NCBI GenBank assembly: GCA_965178125.1
Contig: OZ237750.1
Coordinates: forward strand, 124,001-188,000
Origin: Bilabrum cf. latius
Taxonomy: Eukaryota; Bigyra: Bicosoecida; Bigyra; Bicosoecida
Direction: 5' to 3'
DNA length: 64,000 nucleotides
Shown: in pieces, positions 1 to 12,243 of the stretch
How the letters are laid out: every line of letters starts with the position of its first letter
How positions within the stretch are numbered: position 1 is the stretch's first letter
Notes under the pieces: generated by a model
Told to the model about the DNA's origin: nothing
Seen by the model: only the letters and a program-made list of their open reading frames with translations
The model's database searches: none
Made by a program: the position numbers and the translations under genes

Positions 1-153
1 CCTCAGCCAGAGCTGGCGAATGATCGATGGAGCGGGTCATCGGACACTTGAGCCGCTGGGAGCGGGTCACGACCCGTGGTCTCTTCCACTAGTGGCAGCA
101 GGCTGAGAGGTGCTGGCATTCAGGCCACGAACGAAGCGTCTGCCCCAAACTAG

Positions 154-1835
154 TCAACCCATGGCCTCCTCAAGCAGCTTCACGCACTCTTCGTGACCTC
201 CAAGCCGAGCCGCCTCCAAAGCCGTCACGTCCCCGCCCGCACCACCCACCATGCCCCGAGCCACCAGCGCCCCCGCCAGCTTGCCCAGCCTCAGCCTCCT
301 GGCCAGCTCCATGGGCCTGCCCTCGCTGGCCGCCGCCCACGCCAGGCCCCTGTCCTGCAGGGCCCGGCCCGCGTGCCTCCACCGCACGACGGCCCTGTGC
401 CTGGGCGAAGTAGCCAGCGCCATGCCCCGCCTCCAGTCCGACGCCAGCCTAGTGCCGGGATAGTACCTTTGCAGCATGCCGTGGACGATGGCCGCGGCTT
501 GTGGTCCACTCGTCACACCATCCAGGTCGCGCATGAGCGAGGGCGGCACTCGACTCCCAGAGATCTCTCCAAACCTGAAATCTTCTCCCTCTTTCGGCTT
601 GGAGGCTTCCTCCCAGGCCTTTGCATCCGTTGTGAGCTCTCGCAATGCCTCCTATGCATCTGCCTCTGGCAAGTACGTCCGGAAGCTCCTGAGAGCTTTC
701 TCTTGCTATCCGGCGCTGCCCTGCCCACTCTGGGAGGTACTGCAGAAGCCTTGCGATTTTTGGTGGTACCAGTACACAGCTTGGCTCAAATAGGAGATCA
801 GGGCCTTGGGCGCGTGCGACCCGGCCTGAAGCAGCATGGCCATTGACACTACCTCGGTGGGGTGGTCGCATCGGGTGTCCGCGGGTGTGCGACCGGTGCT
901 GTTGCGCAGGGATAGGTCGGCCCCGGCATTCAATAGAACTTGCTATACTTTAATGGCTGGGTGCGAATACCAATGCACAAGGCTGGCCTGCCGAGTCTGT
1001 ATGAAGTGCAGCAGGGTCCAGCCTGTGGTAGTTGCTGCGTTCGGGTCTGCCCCTGCTGCAAGCAGCAACTGTGCAATGGGAGCCATTGAATCGTGCGTGC
1101 AGAAGTGCAGGGGGACGGATGTTCCCTGCGATAAGAGTATGTATCGCAGAAGAGACGCATTCAAGATGTCGGTAGCACGCCACTGGCAGAGCCGGTTCAT
1201 GTCATAGACCCAAGTTGCGCACCAAATGTTTTTGCAAATGCAGCACTGCTTACCCAAGCTACGAACGCATGATTTGCTCCAGCGTCCAGAAGCCTCTTAA
1301 CAATGCGTTTACTCATGCTTGCGTAGTCTGGAGCGCCCAGGGTGTTGAAGAGCTCCTGAGACATCGGTCTTGAGAATGGGATCGCGCATGCAAGGCAGTT
1401 GCTGATGGAGGCGTTGGCTCCATGTGACAGTAAAAGTTCCACCATTGGAACATCTGAGTTATAACACGCTATATCAAGCGCTGTCGTGGTTGAAGGACCA
1501 CAATTCCGGCGGCCGGAGCCGGGTGACGTGATGAAGTTCGGATCGGCGCCGGAAGCAAGCAAAACGTTGGCAATCACGTGCTTCTGGTGAGCAACCACAG
1601 CTTGTAGAACCGTGAGCTTGACGTCATTTAAGAACTACGGGAGTCCCGACCACCTCTTAGTCGCCTACAGGGAGCATCCGAGAGCTGCGTACTCGTTGAT
1701 GATCTCCTTGACCTCATCGCTCCTATCGGCCACTGAAGCCTTGATGGAGTCAAGCAGGGCTATTGCCTTTTGCCGATCCTTTATATCCAAATCATCCAAA
1801 CGTCTTGACGCTGGTTTGTTAGAGCGATCGCTCAT
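154..1835 (-). CDS. Ankyrin-repeat protein, paralogue 1
   Basis: Two exons, complement(154..1182, 1254..1835), 536 residues, stop TGA. The 71-bp intron starts GTAAGC and ends CTGCCAG, phase 0. Start ATG at 1835 gives MSDRSNKPASRR. Several ankyrin units are visible, with signatures such as LLLASGADPN-type, LLLSHGANAS, LLDAGANHA, LLLAAGADPN and LLNAGADLS. Five in-frame TAG codons (1665, 1635, 943, 706, 652; lowest base given) are read as Gln and join five short open frames. The last ~90 residues (LATSPRHRAVVRWRHAGRAL ... GGHEECVKLLEEAMG) are almost identical to the end of the next gene upstream, at 2049-4240. Ankyrin repeats bind partner proteins; no partner is evident. The intron is inferred from frame and splice consensus only. 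Confidence 0.75.
160..430 (-). repeat. Duplicated 3' coding end of the ankyrin genes (copy 1)
   Basis: About 270 bp here is nearly identical to 2055-2325, the last coding part of the neighbouring paralogue. The first differences I see are single bases, such as cacgtcc versus catgtcc. Similarity also extends into the 3' flank (gtgctggcattcaggccacg). The degree of identity, compared with the diverged rest of both genes, points to recent duplication or gene conversion. Confidence 0.8.
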
Positions 1836-2048
1836 GTCGCTGCTGCTGAGTGCCGCAACGACAGTGGATGATTTGGATTTAAAGATTAAAACCACCTCCG
1901 GACCGGAGGCTCCGGTCCACGAAGAAGATGAAAAATACCACTGGTGGCACTCAGGCTGCCAGTGCCACAACGGCACCCTGCAAGCAGGCTCAGTGGTGCT
2001 GGCATTCAGGCCACGAACGAAGCATCATCTACCCCCGAGTAGATATAG
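1836..2048. other. Short intergenic gap between tandem ankyrin genes
   Basis: This stretch of 213 bp holds the 3' flank of paralogue 2 and the presumed promoter of paralogue 1. The segment next to 2049 repeats the 3' flank of paralogue 1 at about 110-153. I see no other gene in it. Confidence 0.6.
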
Positions 2049-4240
2049 TCAACCCATGGCCTCCTCAAGCAGCTTCACGCACTCTTCGTGACCTCCAAGC
2101 CGAGCCGCCTCCAAAGCCGTCATGTCCCCGCCCGCACCACCCACCATGCCCCGAGCCACCAGCGCCCCCGCCAGCTTGCCCAGCCTCAGCCTCCTGGCCA
2201 GCTCCATGGGCCTGCCCTCGCTGGCCGCCGCCCACGCCAGGCCCCTGTCCTGCAGGGCCCGGCCCGCGTGCCTCCACCGCACGACGGCCCTGTGCCTGGG
2301 CGAAGTAGCCAGCGCCATGCCGAGCCTCCACCCACTCGTCACACCACTCCAGGGCAGGTGCTCCTCCAGGCACCTCAGCACGGCAGCCGTCACTGCTGCG
2401 CCCCTGGCTTCGACCTGCATGAGGGCCTTGTGCAGCGCACTGCAGCATCTGGTCGAGGCAGCCACCGCCCCTCCACTGGCCCACCCCGTCACAAGTCTCT
2501 CCTCTATCTCCTTCTCCTTCTCCTTCTCGGCGAACGCCCGTGCACGCAGCTCTGATTCGAGCCTATTGCGGATGGCATCGTCCTGGACATCCCCAACGCC
2601 GGCAGCTACGGATCCGGGGGCGGGTGGTGACCCGGAATCAGAACTGGCGCCTTCCCCATCGGTAGCAGAACCACTTGCTTCAGAAGCCGCCCTGCTGCTG
2701 CCGCCGCGTGTCTTTGCAGACGTGCCGATCACCAGGTCTTTGCGCACCTGCATTTCGAATTCCACGCGCTCTTTGAGATCTTCCTATTCCTTCTCCGGTG
2801 TGCGCTTGTGATCATTGGCCATCACGACTCGAATCACCCCGACACACCGGAGCGGCTTGCCCGCGTCCCTTTCCTTGCCTATCATTTGTTGCAAGCAACT
2901 GGCCACGCGTTCTCGGCAGTCACGCAGCCCGGCTTTAGGCGCACTGACCAGGACTTGTTGCGAGCGCAGTAGCAGGGCCACCACGGTGGGGCTGCACAGT
3001 TCGTGATGCTGACCCGTGAGGTAGTCGAACGGCGTCTTGCCGGTCTCGGTGACTGCCCCGAAATCCGCGCCGTGGTCCGCGAGCAGCTGCAAAATCCTTG
3101 CTCCATCCGTTGCTCTTGACTGGTGCAGCTGGCTGCACACGTAGTGCGCGGCCGTCCATCCCCGAGAGTTGCTCGCCCGAGCACTTGCTCCGTGTGCGAG
3201 CAGCAACCGGGCCAGCGGCTCGTGCGCCTCGGCGGTGCATGCGTGGAGGGGCGGCGAATCGTCCTGTGAGCATAAGCTGGGGGGTGGCAACAAAAATTAA
3301 GCTGTGCGCGATTCGATGGTCTGGACGATCGACATCCACCGTTCGCTGCCACAGCCGCCGTGACCTGCGGGCCGCTGGCATGTGCTCCTCGCTCACCCTA
3401 CCCTTGGCGTTGGGATCTGCCCCGGCGTCAAGAAGAAGCTTCATTACCACTAACGCGGCGTCAAGTATGTTGACTCCAGCAGTTGCTTTGTAGCCTGCCG
3501 CGCTAGAGCGCAGGGCGCGGCATCGAGCTACGGCTTGCAAGGCTGTGGCGCTGACAGACTGTGTTTCCGGCGTGGAATCCGCATGCTTTCCCGCGCTGTA
3601 ATAGCCCTGCAAGAGCTACAGTTGAAGCGCGGCCGCCTTTCGCGTGATCCGCTGGGTCTGATCATGACCTCGGACCACAGAGGACTGTGCGCCAAAACAG
3701 CGCACCTTTGGCATGGCCGCCGCCACTGGCGCACCTCGGCGGGCATCGGCTCCCAGCTCAATGAGCATTGACACCATCTGGATATCCTGGCGAAGAGCCG
3801 CTAACTCTAGCACGTATCCCTGGACCGGCTGCGTACCCTGGGAATAGACCGGTCGGTGAAAGTGGGCCTAGAGTGAGTGGGTCACAACGAGAACGGGTCA
3901 AGAATACGTATCTCACAAACACTCTCCGCAAATACTCGCTTTTATTATTCAGTATGGCCCCAGCTCTAACGACTTGGTGGACTAGATCTGAAAGTCCAAG
4001 CTCAACTGCAACGTCCATCAGTGTTGGGTCCTGTCCTGACAATTTGCAAGGAGTGAGTGCCGGCGTCTGCAACACCAAATCGATAGGAATGCCTCGAGAT
4101 CGCATTGCCTCGATCGTATGGTCTACAGACGCGCTATCGCCATCTAGCGCCGACCGAATTACCCTCTCGAATAGTTCATTGGCCTCCCTGCGAGTGAACG
4201 TATCATCTGCTGTGTAGTACTAGCTGGCATCAAATGACAT
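2049..4240 (-). CDS. Ankyrin-repeat protein, paralogue 2
   Basis: Three exons, complement(2049..3263, 3397..3837, 3917..4240), 659 residues, stop TGA. All exon lengths are multiples of three. Introns are 133 bp (GTGAGC...CTCACAG) and 79 bp (GTGAGA...TTCCCAG). Start ATG at 4240 gives MSFDASQYYTADDTFTRRE. Joining the exons restores clean ankyrin units, for example ...LLLDAGADPNAKGR followed by DDSPPLHACTAEAHEPLARL across the first splice. TAG is read as Gln at 4210 (approximately), 3616 and 2784. The middle (about residues 420-500) is acidic and Ser/Gly-rich with a KEKEKEIEERL helix, then the C-terminal domain shared with paralogue 1. The function is unknown beyond ankyrin-type protein binding. 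Confidence 0.78.
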
Positions 4241-4430
4241 CAATACTGGTATTTTACAGCTGCGCCGGCTTGGTGCAGTTGAGTTTATCTGCGAGTGCCA
4301 AACTGCCGACCAGGTCACGGTCCTGTCATCGTCTTGCCTGGGCTCTACTAGTAGACCCAGAACTGCACACGTCATCGTGTATTTTCGAGACAGCAAACCA
4401 ACTCACGTATGCTAACCATCATCTTCAACG

Positions 4431-7055
4431 TTATGATCGAGCCCGTCTCCTCTTGTTCGACCTCATGCTCCTCGCTGCCTGCGAGTCCCGCTTCAGGGCA
4501 TCCCTCGAGAGCGGCTCAACGTCGCCGTCCCTGAGGTCGTCGTCATCGTCGTCCGAAGAGCTCTCGCCGCCCATTTTCAGCTCCGGGTCCCTCTGCGCCC
4601 GCTACACCGCGAGAGGCACGCCGCTTGCTCCAGCCAGTGTGCCGGCCCCAGACCCCATCATGCCGCCGGCCTCGGACGACCCCGCCCCCGCACCACCGGC
4701 CGCCGCCTCGGCCCGCCGCTGCTCCTGCAGCTGCCTCAGCCGCTCCGCCGCCTCCCTGCCCTTGGCCGCGGTCGCCGCCGAGGTGCTCTGCGCCGCGCCG
4801 CGCATGGAAACGGAACCGAATCCGGGCCGCTGGGCCCCGTCCGCCAGCGGCCCCCCGTCTGCGTCGCTGACCAGCGTGGGCCCTTCGAACCTCCCGAGCG
4901 TGGGTCCCGCGCCCGACAGGGTGACCCTCAGGTTGTTCTTCCTGGCTTCCTCCAGGTCCTGCTCGGTGACACCAAGAGCACTCACCACGTCGCCACCCCC
5001 ACCCCCGCCGCCGTCGCCTTGCGCGGCGCCGGTTCCGCCAGCACCACCGAAGGATGCACGGCCGCGCGTCGGCGAGGCGGCGCCCGCCCTTGCTGCCGGT
5101 GACAGCGGCGTCCCACCGCCCCCGCCGTAGGAAGCTGGCGATCCCGCGGCCTCAGAGCCCGGCCTCGAGGCCGATGCCCTGGAAGAGGCGCGCCCTCTAG
5201 CGGGCGCAGACACGGCGATGGCTCGGCGGACAACGTCGGGGACGGCCAGCTCCGGGGCCATCGGCGGCTCGTCCTCTTCCTGCCCGAGGGCTCCCGTGAG
5301 AAAGGTTCCGCTGGATTGCGCGGCGCCGCCGCCCTGCTCCATCCGAGTGAGCGCTACCTCCGTTTGTTCCTTGGCGAACTTTCGCAGGTATTCCAGCGCC
5401 TTTGCCAGCGTTCCCTCGCAGGAAGCCAGCGTCCTTGCCTCTTCCGATTCCGTGGGTTTGGCCCTCCTCCCCCTCCTGCTCCTTCCCCTGTGATCCACTG
5501 GACCGCCCTCGGGCCCCTTCGACTCGCCTCCTTCCTCGTCCCCGTCCCCGCCCGCCCCATCGCTATCATCACCATCATCCTCGCTGTCATCCATGGCCGG
5601 CATCAGAGTCAGCACACCCTGCCCCTGCAGCCCGAGGGCCTTCCTGACCCCTTGCAGCTGGGCGTCCAGGTGCTCGATCCCGACCCTGAGCCTGACCAGC
5701 TGCTGCTGGGACCGCTCCACCCTGTCTCTCACCACCGACTTCTCGTCCTCCGCCGCCTCCAGCTGCGACTCGAGCTGCGACACGGCGCTTGCACCAGCAG
5801 CCCCAGCGGCCACGGAGCCGCTGGCACCGGAGCCGAACTTCACAGCGTCCAGATGCTGCTTCAGCATCTGCGCCTCCTCCTTCAGCTCCTCTATCTTCCT
5901 TTGATTGTCCCTGGTGAGCTGCCTCAGCCTGCCCTGCTGGTCCTTCTGCCCTAGGATCTTGCTCGTGACCTCCTTCTCGTCACGCACCCCCGTTGCCTCC
6001 TGGATTCGCCTGAACGCCTCCTCGTACAGCTCCACCTTCTGCCTCACCTTCCTCGTCTCTTCCTCCACCTCGGCTCTCCTCTTCAGCTGCTCCTCCACGG
6101 CGGCCTTCAGCTCCTCCTCCTCCTCGGCAGCGAGGTCCCCAGCGATGGCAGCGGCTCGGTTCAGCCTGGCAGTCTCTCGCTCCCTCGCCAGGCGATTCAT
6201 CTCTGCCCTCGCCTGCGCGTGCATGCGCTTGTCTCTCAGTTCCCTGGCCCTCGCCTCCTTCTCCTCCAGCGCCAGCTGCTTGACCCTCTCGAGCTCAGCG
6301 GAGGCCACGTCCTTGGCGTGAGCCGCTTCCTGGTGCAGCGACTTGAGCTCCTCAAAGTCCCTTTCCTTGCCCTTGAGCGCCCTTTCGATGGCCTGCAGCT
6401 GGCTATCGAACCCCACTCGCTCCTCCCTGAGTCTCCTGACGATCTGGTCGTACGTCTTGTGGATGCTCTGCGCCTCGTTGTGCTTGATCAGGGCCTTGTC
6501 CAGGCGATTCTCGAGCGTGCGGATGCGCTTCGACAAGGGATCGTCCGTGGCCTGAGCCTGCTCTTCTCGAGTCAGCATGGTGAGCTCGCCCCGGAGTTTC
6601 TCGTAGTCTTTACGGAGCTTCGTGGTCTTGAGCTTGACTTGGTCGTACTCGGATCGCTTCTAGACGAGCTTCACTGAAAGCTTGTCCTCATCCCTCCCCG
6701 ACAATTCTCGCCTCTGCTCATCGCGCGCCTCTTTCTGTGCCTTGCCGAGCCCCTCTCGCAGGTGCTTGTTCTTGGAACGTAGCTCGCCAAGTCGTTGCTG
6801 CGCAGCCAAGACTCATACATCGGGACAGAGCTCTAGAGGATGCACATGGGTGAGTAAACGCAGAGCTCACACAACTCTCTGGGCACTGAGCAGCGAACAT
6901 GACTGTGCATCAGTTCTTACCTCGTTAACTCGTTTCCTAGTTTCATACTCGTCGAAAAATGCCCTTCGATCCCCTCGTACAAGGTCAAATTTCTCCTTTA
7001 GCGCCTCCAGTTGTTCTCTTGTAATCTCATCTACTACAGCTCGCTTTGAAGACAT
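4431..7055 (-). CDS. Outer dynein arm docking coiled-coil protein, ODAD3/CCDC151-like
   Basis: Two exons, complement(4431..6797, 6921..7055), 833 residues, stop TAA. The intron is 123 bp (GTAAGA...TGCGCAG, phase 0). It starts MSSKRAVVDEITREQLEALK. The sequence LVRGDRRAFFDEYETRKRVN, then RIRTLENRLDKALIKHNEAQ, matches the order of conserved blocks in ODAD3 (GDRKAYYE and LENRL blocks), followed by a long coiled coil and the block VRDEKEVTSKILGQKDQ (compare the ATGV/AQGD region). Family knowledge: ODAD3/ODA10 helps assemble or dock outer dynein arms on ciliary doublets. The last third is Gly/Ala/Ser-rich, acidic, and ends in basic RSNKRRRARS. TAG is read as Gln at 6660 and 4602. It is divergently arranged with CTR9 (147 bp between starts). 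The presence of this gene implies motile cilia. Confidence 0.85.
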
Positions 7056-7202
7056 CAAATTCGAGTCTACCCAGGCTGCTAAAGGCCTACGACTGAATTG
7101 CCAACGGATTGTCCTTAACCGCACGCTACTTTGTTCACGGCCGAAATATCAAATCAGATTCCTTACTGGCAGGTTTTTCCCACCCCTGCCGGCCATATAA
7201 CC
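7056..7202. promoter_or_regulatory. Shared divergent promoter, ODAD3-like / CTR9
   Basis: Only 147 bp separate the two divergent start codons, so promoter and both 5' leaders must lie here. It is visibly more AT-rich than the flanking genes. No TATA box is obvious. This is inferred from gene layout alone. Confidence 0.5.
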
Positions 7203-10200
7203 ATGGCGGCAGCTGGTGGTGCGGCTACTGAATCCAAGTCATCTAGTATGGGGTCTGCAGGGGACTCATTGCTCGGCGAAGCGATTGGAGCGCCTGTGGT
7301 GCCCCCTGTTGAAATCCAGGTATCCAGCGGCGAAGTCGTGACGCTCACGACAGAAGAGCTGTCCGACGATCCGGCTGAACTAATCGGTTTTCTTGAAAGT
7401 GAAAATGCTGCCATGAACGCGTGGTACCAAGTCGGTGTGAGTCCCGTCGGCAGCAGTGGCCGTGCAATGTGGCTTGCTTTAAGTGTGTTCACCTCACAAG
7501 CTGGCCCACGTTTGCTTTGATTCGTTCTAATTATTGTTATTATTCCAACTGCAGGTTATGTACTACCGGATGGGGAAGCCAAAGAGCGCCATTGAAGTCA
7601 TGCAAGCAGCGCTCAAGAGAGCACGGCAAGACAAGCGGGGAGCCACTGACAGCAAGAATTTCGCTATTGCGTAGATTAATGCCGCGGTAGCCGCGCTGCG
7701 CATCGAGCCGGTGTTCACTGGAGACGGTGCCGAAGTCAGGCTCTCCGGCGTGCCCCGCTTCAACGAGACGACCTAGTACCTGCACGAAGTCCGCGCCCAC
7801 TCGGCCAACACCGGCGAGTCGCTCCTGAACGCGATCAGCGCCATCCGAATCCTCGTGCAGGCCAAGTACTTTGCCGCGATCCAGCCGGCGGACGGCGACG
7901 ATCCTTCGAACGCGGAGGTGCAGCAGGAGCTCCGCAAGGCCAAGCTGGCGGGCCGCAGGGGGCTCTCCGCCCCACTGGCCCTCCGCCGGCGCTTCGGGGC
8001 GATGATGACCCGCAACGGGGACATGCGCAAGTTCATCGGGCAGGTGAGACAGGCCTTCCACCTCTCCAACCAGCAGTTCTCAGAGGCCGTCAGGGCGAGG
8101 GCCATCCGCGATATCCTCACGGAGGGCTCGGCCGTGTCCCAGGATACAGTGGCGGCCATCGAGCAGGCCGACAGGACCAACGTGCTGGACCGGCACAAGG
8201 AGACCCAGGTCCCCACCAACTCGGCCAAGCTTGACGACAGGGTGGCCAGCGAGACCAAGGCAACCGTGAGGAGGCTCCTGGACCCGCAGCAGCCCGTCCT
8301 CGTGGCGGCCGTGCTGGGCGAAGCCACGGCACTGTACCTCATGGGGGCCTTCCCCCAGGCACGGGCGATCTTCGCCGCGGCGATTCGCAGGGAACCTTCG
8401 CTGCCGGCCTCCGTGAGGGTGGGTCTGGGAATGACGCTGCTGGGCATGGGCCACCGGCAGGCCGCGCTGCAGGCCTTCAGCCGGGCGCTGCAGCTGGACA
8501 ACAACAACACGGCGGCGCTGACGGGCCACGCTGTGCTGAGCGAGCTCTCGGCAGACTCGGCGAGCGGCCGGCAGCAGGCCAGGTCCAAGACGATGGCTCT
8601 GGCGCTCCTGCACAGGGCGCACGACATCGACTCCACGTGTCCCGCGGCACTGCTGCACCTGGCCAGGACCTCGTTCTTCGACTGGCACAGGGGTCACGCA
8701 GCCTCCTCGTCTTCCTCGTCGTCGTCATCCGCGGCGGCGTCTAGCTTTGGGTCCCACGGGAAGCAGCCCCTCTCTGCGCAGCTCAGGAAGAGCGCGCCCT
8801 ACTTGTATCTCTCGGGGCGGCCCGACCCGCCGCTGAGGAAGGGCGAGCTGCTGCGGCTGGTGCGGGGCGGATCCTCGAGGGCCGGAGAGTCTTCCGCTGC
8901 CGCCTCTGGGGGGCAGAAGGAGGAGGAGGCCATCTTGGTGAGGGTGAACACCAGGAACCCGGAGCAGGGGCCGCCCGCCGTGCACCCTTCCCTGCGATCC
9001 GACGCGTTCGAGGGGACAGCGGAGCTTGAGGGGCACGTCAGGGTGCGCCTGCAGCAGCCGGTCGGTGCCTCTGGGGGCGGGTGGAGGCTCTACAGGCGCG
9101 ACTACACTAACAGCGGCAACCTGGCAAAGCACGCCGCCAGCGCCACCACCAACCCACGCACGCGCGCCGAGGCACTGTACCTGTGCGCCCGTGCCAAGCA
9201 CGCCAAGGGCCAGTACGCCGAGGCGGCGCGGGACTACGAGGCGGCGACCAAGCAGCGTCCTGCCATGGCCGTGGCCCACATGGGCCAGGGGCAGTGCCTC
9301 ATAGCGACTGGGAGCAACACGGCCGGCCGCCAGTGCATCTAGAAGGCGCTTCGAGCCGCCCCCGACTCCCCCGAGGCCCTCAAGCTGATGGCCACCATCC
9401 TTGAGGTCGAAAACAAGAAAGATCAGGCGCTCAGGTGCGCCAGACGGGCCACCGAGGTCGCCGCCAGGGACCCCGACGCCTGGCTCGGCCTCGCCATCAT
9501 GCTGCAGAAGAGCCCCGTGGAGAGGAACTGCAAGCTGGCCAGGGCCGCCTACCGCAGGGCCGCTCGCCTCATGGTGGAGGACGAGGACAGGTGGGGCCAC
9601 CCCCCTCCGGAGCTGCTGCTGAACATCGCCGCCCTCTTGCACCGGGAGGGCGACTTCGCGGGCGCCGAGGACCTGTACAGAGAGACGCAGGAGCTGGTGC
9701 AGACCGAGCTGCTGCCCCTGGCGAGCGACGAGGTGTACGGTTCCACCAAGGCGGCGCAGGCCGCTGCCTTCAGTCCGAGGCTCGGACTGACGTGCACGTA
9801 CAACCTCGCGCGCCTGAAGGAAGACACGGGCGACAAGGAGGAGGCAAAGGCCAGGTACACGGAGATTGCGGCGCTGTACCCGCTCTACCTCCCCGCCCAG
9901 ATGAGGCTGGCAGCCATGGCCCGCGCCGAGGGCAAGCTGGACGAGGCCGCGGGCATCCTGCGAGCGGCCGTCGACCGCGCCAGGCAGCCTGGCCCTAGGC
10001 GGACCGCCAAGCGAGTGCCCGGCCAGCGCAACGGCGCTCCTCTGGACGAGGACGCTCGGGACGCTCTGGTGATGCTCTCTGCGCTCGAGGCGCAGCGAGG
10101 CAGTCGCAGGGAGGTGGTTGAAGGGCTGCTGGCCGAGGTGGCGGAGGGCATGACGGACAGGGGCAACCGCAGGGAACAGTGTGCTCGGCTGCTCTCCGCC

Positions 10201-12186
10201 GCGGGGTTCCTGGACCGGCTGCACCGCGCCACGGACCCGCACAAGCGGGATAGGGCCCTGCGAAAGGTCTTTGACGCCTACAAGGACATCATGCGGGCGG
10301 CTCCAGGCTCCTTGCCGGCTGCGCAGGGCCTGGGCGTGGTGCTGGCGGAGCAGGGGAGGCTCGACCGGGCCAGGGAGGTGTTTGTGATGGTGCGCGAGAT
10401 GGCCGGCGGCGCGCCCGGAGCATCCAAGGGTCTGCTTTGGAGCGCGGATGCCTCGGCCTGCGTGAACCTCGCTCACGTCCTCGTGGCGCAAGGGCAGCAC
10501 GAGAGGGCGGCGCAGCTGTACAGCCACGCGCTTCGGGCGCCCGGCAGTGTGTTTGCAGCGGACAAGGAGCACAGGGTCAAGTGCCGCCTGTGGCTCGCGC
10601 GCGCCCGTGCCGAGCTGTCGCAGTGGAAGCAGGCCGTTGAGGTGACCCAGGCTGCTCTGGAGGAGGCGCCCGAGAGGGACGACCTGGCCTTCAACCACTC
10701 TCTGGTGCGAGCGGAGGGCGCCATCGTTGTCATGAAGCGGCCGCCCGAGGTTGGCTCCGTGAAAGAGAAGGAGGACGCGATCGCTGACCTGGAGTCTAGC
10801 CTGAAGGCCTTCCAAGAACTGCTTGTCCGCTGCAGGGAGCAGGAGGAGAGGTACAGGAGGTGGGAGGAGGCAAAGGACAAGAGGGGCCAGCGGGCCATGG
10901 CAGACGATGATGGGGACGAGGAAGAGAAAGGGAAGGGTGGGGCCGGCTCGAACGGAACTTCTTCTTCGTCCTCTGCTTCCTCTTCGTCCTCGTCAGCGGC
11001 AGCATCCGGAGCGGGAGGCGAAGAAGGCGACCCGGAGGCCTACTTGCTGTCGGACACGCCCCCCGACCGCCCCACCATCTCCATCTCGACCGTTGAGGAG
11101 CTCGCCCAGAAGATCGAGACCGGTGTGCTGCCCAAGGCCAAGAAGAGGCTGTCCAAGGCCCGCAAGGAGGCCGAGCGAAGGCAGAGAGAGAGGGACGCGA
11201 GGCGCGCGGTGCAGCAGGAGGCCATCTAGGAGAAGGAGCTGAAGGAGTCGGAGAAGAAGGAGGCAGAGGAAAAGAGGTAGAAGGACGCGGAGCAGCACGC
11301 CAAGCAGCTTCAGGACGAGCTGCTGCAGATCAGGCAGCAGCAGGTCGCTGCCCTGGAGCAGCAGCAGAGGAGGAAAGAGGCAGCCAAGATGCGCAAGAAA
11401 ACCAACCAACGGGCCGGCGGGAGGGCGAGGCCGGGTGAGGACGCGTACGACGTCAATGCGGACTTGGAGGGCACCCTGGCTGCGGCCTATCACTACGACG
11501 AGGACTTCGACATCCAGGGGGCCCTGGAGCTGGGCGAGACGCTGGAGGCGATCTTCGGGGCGGAGGTGCAGGCGCTCCTCGAACAGGCCGAGGGAATAAG
11601 CGCCGGGGCTGGGGCTGCGGCTGGGGATGGGGATGGGGGTGGGGGTGTGGATGGTGAGGGTTCGGGGGACTTGGGGGCGGTGTTTGAGGGTGTGGGGGAG
11701 CTGCCCGAGGCCAAGGAGGGCGAGGTGATGATGGAGGGACAGGCGCAGGTGGTGGAGGGGGCGGGAGGCGGGGCGGACGGGAATGCGGTGGACCCCGAGG
11801 TGGAGGGCATGTTGGCGGAGGCTTTTGGGGGCCTCGGTGGGGACAGCGACGATGAAGAGGGAGAGGATGGGGGTGGGGGCGGAGCTGATGCTGGGGCCGG
11901 GGCCGGGGCCGGTGCTGGTGCTGGTGCTGGTGCTGGATCTGGTGGCTCTGGCAGCATCGGGGGGAAGAAGCGGCCTCGCAGCACGATTGAGGATGACGAG
12001 GACGAGGACGAAGACGAAGGAGCAGACAAGGAGGGAGGCAATGGTGAAGCGCCTGCTGGCGGCACCGCGGTTGCAACTGGATCCGAGGTTGCAACCGGCG
12101 AGGTAGATGGGCAGGGCGCCGGTGCGGCTGGGGATGCTGATTCCAGCGGGGAATCGGCTGCGAAACGACCGAGGGTGGACAGCTGA
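7203..12186 (+). CDS. CTR9: PAF1-complex TPR subunit CTR9
   Basis: Two exons, join(7203..7436, 7555..12186), 1621 residues, stop TGA. The intron is 118 bp (GTGAGT...ACTGCAG, phase 0). Recognisable CTR9 blocks: MYYRMGKPKSAIEVMQAAL near the splice, VRVGLGMTLLGMGHRQAALQ then AFSRALQLDNNNTAALTGHA (compare RLGMGHCFVKL...AFSRALEL), LTCTYNLARLKEDTGDKEEA, AQMRLAAMARAEGKLDEAAG, and an E/K-rich coiled tail. CTR9 scaffolds the PAF1 complex on elongating RNA polymerase II. In-frame TAGs at 7672, 7774, 9340, 11227 and 11278; the one at 9340 falls at a position that is Glu in human CTR9, and two lie in the Q/E/K-rich coil. It is longer than the usual ~1170 residues because of Ser/Ala inserts (about residues 460-560) and a Gly/Ala/acidic C-terminal tail ending KRPRVDS. 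Confidence 0.93.
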
Positions 12187-12243
12187 TTTTACCCATAAAC
12201 AACGTATCGATAGGATCGATCTCATGTATGCCATGCAATGCAC

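Noticed and set aside
8725-10815. A 696-codon minus-strand open frame inside CTR9
   Set aside because: Antisense shadow of a GC-rich gene with certain homology on the plus strand.
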